From: Candidatus Avacholeplasma faecigallinarum
GTDB taxonomy: Bacteria; Bacillota_I; Bacilli_A; Acholeplasmatales; Anaeroplasmataceae
Direction of reading: 5' to 3'
Length of the DNA stretch: 5,017 nt
Assembly: GCA_018715825.1 (NCBI GenBank)
Contig: DVKU01000162.1
Span: 1-5,017, forward strand
Every line of letters begins with the position of its first letter. Position 1 is the stretch's first letter. Shown here in pieces: positions 1-5,017 of the stretch. The notes beneath the pieces are model-generated. The model ran no database searches. It saw nothing but the letters and a program-made list of their open reading frames with translations, and was not told the DNA's origin. Both the position numbers and the translations under genes were made by a program.

Positions 1-42
1 TTTATTCCTATAGATGTTTACAATAAAAAGAAAAGAAAATAA
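1..42 (+). CDS. C-terminal end of an unidentified plus-strand gene (partial)
   Basis: Frame 1 is open from the left edge and reads FIPIDVYNKKKRK before a TAA at 40-42. A lysine- and arginine-rich tail is common at bacterial C-termini, and a plus-strand intrinsic terminator starts 21 bases after the stop, as expected at the end of a gene. The other two plus frames close within the first 33 bases. Only 13 residues are visible, so no family can be named. The gene would converge with rplS. The call is an inference from the stop-plus-terminator arrangement, not from homology. Confidence 0.5.
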   Translation, partial: FIPIDVYNKKKRK

Positions 43-63
43 CTAATCAAATTAAATATAATC

Positions 64-85
64 GCCTAGATCACCTAGGCTTTTT
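64..85 (+). terminator. Intrinsic terminator of the plus-strand gene at the left edge
   Basis: GCCTAG (64-69) and CTAGGC (75-80) form a perfect 6-bp stem around a 5-base loop, followed at once by TTTTT (81-85). Read on the minus strand the stem is not followed by a T run, so it acts for plus-strand transcription arriving from the left. Confidence 0.75.
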
Positions 86-127
86 AGTGTTAGTAGCATT
101 CTAAACAAAATTTTCAAATTTACTAAT

Positions 128-154
128 AAAAAAAAAAAGACCACTTAAGTGGTC
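128..154 (-). terminator. Intrinsic terminator of rplS
   Basis: GACCACTTAAGTGGTC (139-154) is a perfect 16-base palindrome starting 7 bases after the rplS stop codon. On the minus strand it is followed by eleven T residues (138-128), the classic rho-independent layout. On the plus strand it is followed only by CAAAAAA, so termination is expected on the minus strand. Confidence 0.9.
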
Positions 155-161
155 CAAAAAA

Positions 162-518
162 TTATCGACGTTCCTTAATACGTGCAGCCTTAGCTGAAAG
201 GTTTCTAATGTAGTGTAATTTAGCACGACGAACTTTACCTTTTCTAAGAACTTCAATGTGGTCGATATTAGGTGTGTGAACAGGGAATGTACGTTCTACA
301 CCGATTCCATAAGACATTTTTCTTACAGTAAAAGTTTCAGAAATACCAGCACCTTGACGTTTAATTACTAAACCTTCAAACACTTGGATACGATGAGTAT
401 CTCCTTCAATAATTTTAACGAATACTTTAACAGTATCGCCTGGACGGAATGAAGGACGGTCCTTAAGGTATTGAGCTGTAATTTCATTAATTAATGCTTG
501 ACCCTTTGCGTTTGCCAT
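162..518 (-). CDS. rplS: Large ribosomal subunit protein bL19
   Basis: The 118-residue product is the 50S protein bL19, which sits at the interface of the large and small subunits. Family hallmarks are [16 protein letters not shown] near residues 23-38, then [20 protein letters not shown], the segment [11 protein letters not shown], and a basic tail [24 protein letters not shown] (given here in pieces of the family pattern; length 118 is close to the usual 114-120). The frame stays open upstream to an ATG at 593, but the start at 518 is chosen because AGGAG lies 7 bases before it and the family begins [14 protein letters not shown]. The 25 extra residues would be read from the structured leader. 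The gene has its own promoter and terminator, so it is transcribed alone, without the rpsP-rimM-trmD neighbours often seen in Bacillota. Confidence 0.97.
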   Translation of the reverse strand: MANAKGQALINEITAQYLKDRPSFRPGDTVKVFVKIIEGDTHRIQVFEGLVIKRQGAGISETFTVRKMSYGIGVERTFPVHTPNIDHIEVLRKGKVRRAKLHYIRNLSAKAARIKERR

Positions 519-602
519 ATCTTTTCTCCTAATAACAAAACTCATAGCCATAAAATCCCATGTTGCCAGCGGAGTAATGTGCTTTACTGCCATTAGACAG
601 CG
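519..602 (-). promoter_or_regulatory. Structured 5' leader of rplS, candidate L19 autoregulatory leader
   Basis: Between the predicted transcription start (about 602) and the ATG lie roughly 84 untranslated bases that fold, by eye, into two adjacent hairpins. The first (590-569) pairs GCAGTAA with TTACT-GC around the loop AGCACA, with a CC bulge at 572-571. The second (568-545) pairs TGGC-CAT with ATG-GCTA, using one G-U pair, an AA bulge (564-563) and the loop GGGATTTT. Low-GC Gram-positive bacteria are known to carry an L19 leader (Rfam L19_leader) in exactly this position, thought to respond to ribosomal protein excess. Position and architecture support that identity; I could not score the sequence against the covariance model. 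Confidence 0.7.
526..530 (-). promoter_or_regulatory. Ribosome binding site of rplS
   Basis: AGGAG ends 7 bases upstream of the ATG at 518. It is what places the rplS start here. The in-frame ATG codons at 593, 551 and 545 have no comparable site. Confidence 0.9.
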
Positions 603-607
603 TTAGA

Positions 608-636
608 ATTATACCACATCAGATTTTAAAATGCAA
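608..636 (-). promoter_or_regulatory. Sigma-A type promoter of rplS
   Basis: On the minus strand TTGCAT (636-631) is followed after exactly 17 bases by a perfect TATAAT (613-608), preceded by TGG, which makes an extended -10. Transcription should start near 603-601. The -35 differs from TTGACA at two positions. The promoter lies just after the stop codon of the upstream GH28 gene, giving rplS independent expression. Confidence 0.85.
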
Positions 637-641
637 GCAAA

Positions 642-2042
642 TTATAAAGCTTCTAAAACTTTTTTATCAATATGGTGATTTCCATCCTCTAATACAATAT
701 CGACATTATTAAAAGAAATATTTTTACATAAAGCTAATTCCATATCCTTATCAGCCTTAAATTGAGAATTACTTATAAAAATATCATGAATTGGTAACTC
801 TTTTAATCCTTGTACTTTTAAAGCTGTTTTAGAACTATTACATATAACATTATCTATATAAATGTTTTTAAATTCTGGAATATCATCAGCATCTATTTTT
901 TTAATAGCTGTTTCCTTATTATCTTCAATATTAACTAAAACATATCCCATCGTAAAAATCATAGCTTCTTCCACTATTTCTCCCATATATATGTTTTTAA
1001 TAGTAATATTTTGAACTATGCCTCCACGACCAAGTGCTGATTTAAAACGAATTCCAATATCAGTTCCTATAAAAACACAATTTTCAACTAAAATATTTTC
1101 TACGCCTCGACTCATCTCACTACCAACTACAAAGCCTCCATGAGCATCATATACCTTGCAATCGTGAATCCAAACATTTTTAGTGGGAATCTTTTTTTGA
1201 CGAGCTTCCTTATTTTTCCCTGACTTAATACATATTCCATCATCACCAACCTCAAAGATAGTTCGTGAGATTTCACAATTTTGGCATGATTCTAAATCTA
1301 TTCCATCACCATTTTGGGCAGAAAATTTATTTTTTACTATTGCATCCTCCAAAGTAAAATTACGGCAATATAAAGGATGAATATTCCAAGCTGGAGAATT
1401 TTTTAAAGTTACTCCTTGAATTAACACTTTATTACAATTTATAAGTGAAACAAATACAGGTCTATATACATCCCAGCATTGAGATGCAATTTCTAAAGCC
1501 TTAGGATCATTATAATCAGGCTCTCCATTAATAACGCCATCATAGTAGGTTTTAGTTGGACACCAAATTCCACCCTCTTTAGTTTCTACAACATATTGGC
1601 TTTTTTTTAAGCAACGTTGCCATTCTTTAGCCGTTAATTTAAATTGCTTAATACCACGCCATAAATCACCAGCACCATCTAAAACACCTTTACCTGTTAT
1701 TGCTATATTTTCACAATCAACAGCACTAATTGGAGAAATTGTTCTTATTCTTCTTATCCCCTCATACTCAGTCCAAATTAGTGGGTACTCCTCTTTTGAT
1801 TTGCTAAACTTTACAAAAGCATTTTCACTAACATATAAATTTACATTACTTTTTAATTTTATTGGTCCTGTGTAATAATATCCATCAGGAATAATAACCT
1901 TACCACCACCATTATTGCTGCAGGTATCTATAGCTAATTTAATAGAGTACTGATTATTATAATTTAGACTAGATTTGGCTCCAAAATCTAAAATATTAAA
2001 TTCTTTATCTGAAAAACTTGGTCTTATTATTTCAAAATTCAT
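642..2042 (-). CDS. Glycoside hydrolase family 28 (polygalacturonase-like), apparently cytoplasmic
   Basis: The 466-residue protein has the right-handed beta-helix pattern of GH28 enzymes, which hydrolyse alpha-linked galacturonic acid in pectin by inversion. The N-terminal strand carries the pectin-lyase-fold signature ILDFGAKSS (17-25) and GGGKVIIPDGYYYTGP (45-60). The four catalytic motifs are present: NGD (244-246, usually NTD), GDD (266-268), HGG (301-303) and RFK (332-334, usually RIK), so D246, D267, D268, H301, R332 and K334 are the expected active residues. Residues about 125-185 form an insertion before the core, as in bacterial exo-acting members. There is no signal peptide, so the enzyme probably trims imported oligogalacturonides from the chain end; the exact substrate is inferred. 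GTGAGG 8 bases before the ATG supports the start. No transporter or other pectin gene lies beside it in the window. Confidence 0.9.
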   Translation of the reverse strand: MNFEIIRPSFSDKEFNILDFGAKSSLNYNNQYSIKLAIDTCSNNGGGKVIIPDGYYYTGPIKLKSNVNLYVSENAFVKFSKSKEEYPLIWTEYEGIRRIRTISPISAVDCENIAITGKGVLDGAGDLWRGIKQFKLTAKEWQRCLKKSQYVVETKEGGIWCPTKTYYDGVINGEPDYNDPKALEIASQCWDVYRPVFVSLINCNKVLIQGVTLKNSPAWNIHPLYCRNFTLEDAIVKNKFSAQNGDGIDLESCQNCEISRTIFEVGDDGICIKSGKNKEARQKKIPTKNVWIHDCKVYDAHGGFVVGSEMSRGVENILVENCVFIGTDIGIRFKSALGRGGIVQNITIKNIYMGEIVEEAMIFTMGYVLVNIEDNKETAIKKIDADDIPEFKNIYIDNVICNSSKTALKVQGLKELPIHDIFISNSQFKADKDMELALCKNISFNNVDIVLEDGNHHIDKKVLEAL

Positions 2043-2065
2043 TTTAACAACCTCACTTTAGCTTC

Positions 2066-2074
2066 ATTATAACA
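2066..2074 (-). promoter_or_regulatory. Extended -10 promoter of the GH28 gene
   Basis: Minus-strand TGTTATAAT (2074-2066) is a perfect extended -10 element, 23 bases before the GH28 start codon and just downstream of the dut terminator. No good -35 is seen 16-18 bases upstream, only a T-rich stretch, which is tolerable for an extended -10. The leader is short (about 15-18 bases) and includes the ribosome binding site GTGAGG (2056-2051). No operator or cre-like catabolite site is recognisable. Confidence 0.65.
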
Positions 2075-2112
2075 AATAATTTTAAAATAAAAAGGAAAAA
2101 ATATAACAAACT

Positions 2113-2173
2113 AAAAAATAATAAGGCGAATAATTAATTAGTTTAAATTTTACAAACCAATTATATTCGCCTT
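2113..2173 (-). terminator. Long two-part intrinsic terminator of the nrdD-nrdG-dut operon
   Basis: Starting 13 bases after the dut stop, AAGGCGAATA (minus strand from 2173) pairs with TATTCGCCTT (to 2123) in a perfect 10-bp outer stem. After a 2-base bulge (2134-2133) a further 10 bp form between 2163-2154 and 2144-2135, around a 9-base loop. One inner pair (2158 with 2140) is a G-U wobble in minus-strand RNA but an A-C mismatch in plus-strand RNA, so the fold favours the minus strand. Four bases later comes a run of six T (2118-2113). Confidence 0.88.
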
Positions 2174-2186
2174 CTATTTGTAGTTT

Positions 2187-2696
2187 TTACTTTGTAGTAC
2201 TTCCAAAACCACCATTTCTAATTTCAGTAGCATCATCATCATATGTTATTCCATATTCAACAAATATTCCTTGCATAAAGCCTGTTCCTTTTGCAATAAA
2301 TATTTCCTTGCCTTCATTAGAATCATTAGTAATTTTAGCAAAGATATGTCCCTCATTATCAGAATAATAATAGTCACTATCTATTATTCCCACTGTATTA
2401 TTAAGCTGTAATCGATACTTAAACCCTAAACCACTCCTTGGATAAAGCTTCAACACATAATTATCTAGCATATTAACTCTAATACCAGTAGGAATCTTAA
2501 TAGTTTGTCCTGGTTTCAAGCTAATATCAAAAGGGGCATAAAAATCATAGCCAGCTGATCCCTTTGTAGCTCTTAAAGGCAACTTTATATCATTATAAAT
2601 ACTTGATATTTCTTCATTGCTTTTATTATCAAATGATTGTAAAAACTGCTCCAAAGAAACCTTTTCAAATCTAGCAACACGTTTAAAATTAACCAT
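2187..2696 (-). CDS. dut: dUTP diphosphatase (dUTPase), trimeric type
   Basis: The 169-residue enzyme hydrolyses dUTP to dUMP and pyrophosphate, which keeps uracil out of DNA and supplies dUMP to thymidylate synthase. All five motifs of the trimeric family are visible: 1, GSAGYDFYAP (46-55); 2, PRSGLGF (86-92); 3, NTVGIIDSDY (100-109) with the catalytic Asp expected at 106; 4, GKEIFIAKGTGFMQG (129-143); 5, RNGGFGSTTK (160-169) with the stacking Phe at 164. Two features differ from the compact E. coli form: an N-terminal extension of about 37 residues (RFEKVSLEQF type) before the core, and about five extra residues after DY in motif 3 (YYSDNEG). Both recur, as I recall, in dUTPases of clostridia and their phages. 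The start overlaps the end of nrdG by 8 bases; AAGGATGG just upstream can serve as ribosome binding site. Confidence 0.95.
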   Translation of the reverse strand: MVNFKRVARFEKVSLEQFLQSFDNKSNEEISSIYNDIKLPLRATKGSAGYDFYAPFDISLKPGQTIKIPTGIRVNMLDNYVLKLYPRSGLGFKYRLQLNNTVGIIDSDYYYSDNEGHIFAKITNDSNEGKEIFIAKGTGFMQGIFVEYGITYDDDATEIRNGGFGSTTK

Positions 2697-3195
2697 CTAT
2701 TGATCCATCCTTATATAAAACTATTCTTCCTTCACGTTTAGTAGCTTTAATATCAATAACTCTTTGATTAGAACTTCCCACCCAATGAAGTTTGGAATCA
2801 AACTTATCCATTTCAAATCTTCCATCACAAACAACATCAAGCATAGAGATAAATGGTAAAGAAGAAATTTGTTCATATGTATATCCGGTATAAAGCCACT
2901 TAGTCTTATTAGGAAATTTGGCATTAATTTCTGCAATTAATTCTCCAATTTCATTTACATTAACAGGATGCAATGGATCACCGCCACTAAATGTTATACC
3001 ACTAACATAATCCTTTTTTAATTCTGTAAAAATTTCTTCCTTTGCAGCTTCATCAAATTCTATTCCTCCATTAGGATCATGAGTTATAGGATTTTGACAT
3101 CCAGGACAATGATGTCCACAACCAGCCACCCATAAAACAACACGTAATCCACTACCATTTAGCATATCGTTTTTAGTTATATTATGATAGCGCAT
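2689..3195 (-). CDS. nrdG: Anaerobic ribonucleotide reductase activating enzyme (radical SAM)
   Basis: This 168-residue radical SAM enzyme uses a [4Fe-4S] cluster and S-adenosylmethionine to abstract a hydrogen from the C-terminal glycine of NrdD, producing the stable glycyl radical. The cluster motif CxxxCxxC is at C26, C30 and C33 within AGCGHHCPGCQNP, the SAM-binding glycine-rich GGDP is at 71-74 after SGITFS, and the typical NrdG segments VCDGRF (122-127) and SSNQRVID (141-148) follow. Length matches the family (about 150-180). The start codon shares a base with the stop of nrdD (TAATG), and AAGGAAGAG lies about 10 bases upstream inside nrdD, so translation of the two genes is probably coupled. 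This fits the need for activase and reductase together. It has no promoter of its own that I can see. Confidence 0.97.
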   Translation of the reverse strand: MRYHNITKNDMLNGSGLRVVLWVAGCGHHCPGCQNPITHDPNGGIEFDEAAKEEIFTELKKDYVSGITFSGGDPLHPVNVNEIGELIAEINAKFPNKTKWLYTGYTYEQISSLPFISMLDVVCDGRFEMDKFDSKLHWVGSSNQRVIDIKATKREGRIVLYKDGSIDG

Positions 3196-5017
3196 TACAT
3201 ACTCTTCCTTTCACTGATTTCGGCCATCTTAGCATCATTTAAACGAGTATCTCCATGGACTCTAGAGTATGAAAGATAACCATTCATTCTTTCAATTTTT
3301 GTCAAATTTGTACTTCCGCATTTAGGACAAACATCCATAGATAACTCTTGATGTCCACAATCCTCACAATAAGCCATAGAAAGATTTACTCCTTCATAGA
3401 ATCCCTTATCCATAGCTCTTCTAATTAATGTACGAATGGCATCAATATTATAATCTAGTGGATATTTAACATACTGAATTTTTCCACCGTTAGAATAATC
3501 CCAAAATCTTTGTTCAAGATCTTGCTTTTCAATTGGAGAAATATCCTCTGTAACATGACAATGAAAAGAATTAGAAACGTAAGGACGGTCAGAAACATTT
3601 TCTATAATACCATATTTTTTTCTAAATTGAGTGACCTGAAGACCACACAAATTTTCAGCTGGAGTACCATACATAGCATACAAATGATTATCTTGGTACT
3701 TAAACTCTGTAATCTTTTTATTAATATATTTAATAACCTCTAGAGCAAATTCACCATCTTGAGCAATAGACTTACCATTATATAGTTCCTGCAACTCATT
3801 TAAGGCAGTAAATCCAAAAGAGGCAGTTGCACTTTTCAAAATTGGTTTAATTTTATCATGTAATCCTAAATTACCACCATAAAATCCACCTTGACAATAA
3901 GCAAGTGGATTAGTTGAAGCACGCATTTCACCTAAATAATCGTAAGTACGACAGTGAATTTTACGAATAAGCTCCAAGTAATAATCTAAAACCTCATAAA
4001 AATCCTTAGACTCTTTTCTAGCCTTCGCTAAAATCATCGGCAAATGTAATGAAATAGCACCTACATTAAATCTACCAACAAAGACTGGCTTATCATCATC
4101 ATCCATAGGTTCCATTCCACCACGCTCATACCAAGGTGATAAAAATGCACGACAACCCATTGGTGAAATTATTGCTCCATATTTTTTATACATAGAAGCT
4201 ACATAGCCTTCTCCAGTAAGGCTTAACCAATCTGGATACATTGTCTTTGATGAGCATAAAACACCCTCTTCAAATAAATCCTCATTGATACAACCAGGTC
4301 CATGTAAATCCTTGTCGTATAAGAAGACAATTTTAGGGAATAAAACCGGACGCTTTCTACCTGGCTTGCCTTGTCCACCACGATGTACTCTTAAGCATTC
4401 TATTGTACACATTTTAGCAAATCTAGATGTACCAGTTCCTAAAGTAACAGTGATAAAAGGATAATCTCCTCTACTAGATCCTACTGTATTAAACTTATAC
4501 TCTAAGCCTTGCCAGCCCTGTCTAAATTCTACCCTTACATCTTCTATAGCTTGTTCATTAGCTTTAACCCTAGTCAAACCTAAGCCAACATACTTGTGAT
4601 ATTGTCTTTGGAAGGATTTTTCAGCATATTCATCTAAAATTAAATCAATAGAAGGTACAGTAAAGCCACCATATTGCTGAGCTGCAGTAGATAAAACAAT
4701 GTCACCGATAACATCAAAGGCAACATCTAGGCTTTTAGGCTCGTTATACCAAACGTTACCCATTTCAAAGCCACCCTTTAATACTTTACCAACATCAAAT
4801 AGACAACAATTCATAGTATCTCTTCTTGCTGACATATCATGAATATAAATATATCCATCATTAACAGCCTGAAGTTCTTCAACATTTAAAAAGAATTTTT
4901 TATAAAGTTCCTTATTTAATTGGTTGTAAATCAAGCTTCTCTTTGTTGAAACTAATGCACTATCAGTATTGGAATTTTCCTTATCACCAATGTACATAAT
5001 TGATTGGCTTTTTTGAA
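3195..5017 (-). CDS. nrdD: Anaerobic (class III) ribonucleoside-triphosphate reductase, 5' end outside the window
   Basis: NrdD reduces ribonucleoside triphosphates to deoxyribonucleotides with a glycyl radical, without oxygen. Counting from the internal Met at 4997, hallmarks are ENSNTDSALVSTKR (7-20), the active-site NCC (63-65), the QQYGG segment (107-111), SPMGCRAFLS (278-287) with the thiyl-radical Cys at 282, GTPAENLCG (444-452), a zinc site C544-C547-C557-C560, and the glycyl-radical site ERMNGYL with Gly 573. The reading frame stays open through the window edge (six more full codons, QKSQSI, before Met 4997), and no ribosome binding site precedes that Met, so the true start lies further right. 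Family members run from about 600 residues (phage T4) to over 700 with an N-terminal ATP-cone; whether a cone is present cannot be seen. It is the first visible gene of an operon with nrdG and dut. Confidence 0.97.
   Translation of the reverse strand, partial: QKSQSIMYIGDKENSNTDSALVSTKRSLIYNQLNKELYKKFFLNVEELQAVNDGYIYIHDMSARRDTMNCCLFDVGKVLKGGFEMGNVWYNEPKSLDVAFDVIGDIVLSTAAQQYGGFTVPSIDLILDEYAEKSFQRQYHKYVGLGLTRVKANEQAIEDVRVEFRQGWQGLEYKFNTVGSSRGDYPFITVTLGTGTSRFAKMCTIECLRVHRGGQGKPGRKRPVLFPKIVFLYDKDLHGPGCINEDLFEEGVLCSSKTMYPDWLSLTGEGYVASMYKKYGAIISPMGCRAFLSPWYERGGMEPMDDDDKPVFVGRFNVGAISLHLPMILAKARKESKDFYEVLDYYLELIRKIHCRTYDYLGEMRASTNPLAYCQGGFYGGNLGLHDKIKPILKSATASFGFTALNELQELYNGKSIAQDGEFALEVIKYINKKITEFKYQDNHLYAMYGTPAENLCGLQVTQFRKKYGIIENVSDRPYVSNSFHCHVTEDISPIEKQDLEQRFWDYSNGGKIQYVKYPLDYNIDAIRTLIRRAMDKGFYEGVNLSMAYCEDCGHQELSMDVCPKCGSTNLTKIERMNGYLSYSRVHGDTRLNDAKMAEISERKSM

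Noticed and set aside
519..593. In-frame N-terminal extension of L19 starting at the ATG at 593
   Set aside because: The extra 25 residues are unlike any L19 N-terminus, have no ribosome binding site, and correspond to the structured leader. The ATG at 518 with AGGAG is the proper start.
2043..2186. Riboswitch or catabolite operator in the gap between dut and the GH28 gene
   Set aside because: The gap is accounted for by the operon terminator and a short promoter. The remaining leader is only about 15-18 bases, too short for a riboswitch, and no cre-like palindrome is present.
2721..2936. Second minus-strand open frame of 71 codons inside nrdG
   Set aside because: It is an offset frame within the conserved nrdG gene, with a hydrophobic, low-complexity product and no start signal.
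3510..3743. Open frame of 77 codons on the plus strand
   Set aside because: It lies entirely antisense to conserved nrdD coding sequence, has no ribosome binding site or promoter, and its residue composition is that of a shadow frame.
1..5017. Possible use of UGA as tryptophan, considered because of the AT-rich, Mollicutes-like composition
   Set aside because: The conserved tryptophan codons that I checked in nrdG and the GH28 gene are TGG, and no in-frame TGA interrupts the genes.
1..5017. Mobile element, CRISPR array, tRNA, phage or defence genes
   Set aside because: No terminal inverted repeats, transposase or integrase frames, regularly spaced repeats or tRNA-like folds were seen. The nucleotide genes alone do not show a prophage, since neighbouring genes are chromosomal housekeeping genes.

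Overview
The window comes from a low-GC, AT-rich bacterium that uses the standard code (Trp is TGG, all complete genes end in TAA). The L19 sequence, strong AGGAG-type ribosome binding sites, T-tailed intrinsic terminators and the NrdD/NrdG/dUTPase types all suggest a Bacillota (Firmicutes) chromosome. A strictly or facultatively anaerobic, perhaps gut-associated lineage fits, because class III ribonucleotide reductase and a pectin-type glycosidase lie together. Nothing in the sequence fixes the genus.

All complete genes are on the minus strand, so they are described here in transcription order, from right to left. From the right edge (5017) to 2187 there is a tight, overlapping operon of nrdD (5' end cut off by the window), nrdG and dut. 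It ends in a long two-part intrinsic terminator at 2113-2173. NrdD makes dNTPs from NTPs without oxygen, NrdG installs its glycyl radical, and dUTPase removes dUTP and supplies dUMP for thymidylate. The operon is therefore a small anaerobic dNTP-supply cassette.

Next comes a single gene (642-2042) for an apparently cytoplasmic family 28 glycoside hydrolase (polygalacturonase-like), with its own extended -10 promoter and no visible terminator. Directly after it lie the rplS promoter (608-636), a structured leader that probably is the L19 autoregulatory leader, the rplS gene (162-518) and its terminator (128-154).

The left edge holds what looks like the last 13 codons of a plus-strand gene (1-42) followed by its own terminator (64-85), so it and rplS converge. 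Bases 86-127 hold nothing I can identify.

I found no mobile element, CRISPR array, tRNA, rRNA or defence-like gene, and no sign of an undescribed system. The points most worth a second look are the rplS leader, the nrdD-nrdG-dut linkage, the motif 3 insertion of the dUTPase and the isolated GH28 gene that reads toward rplS.
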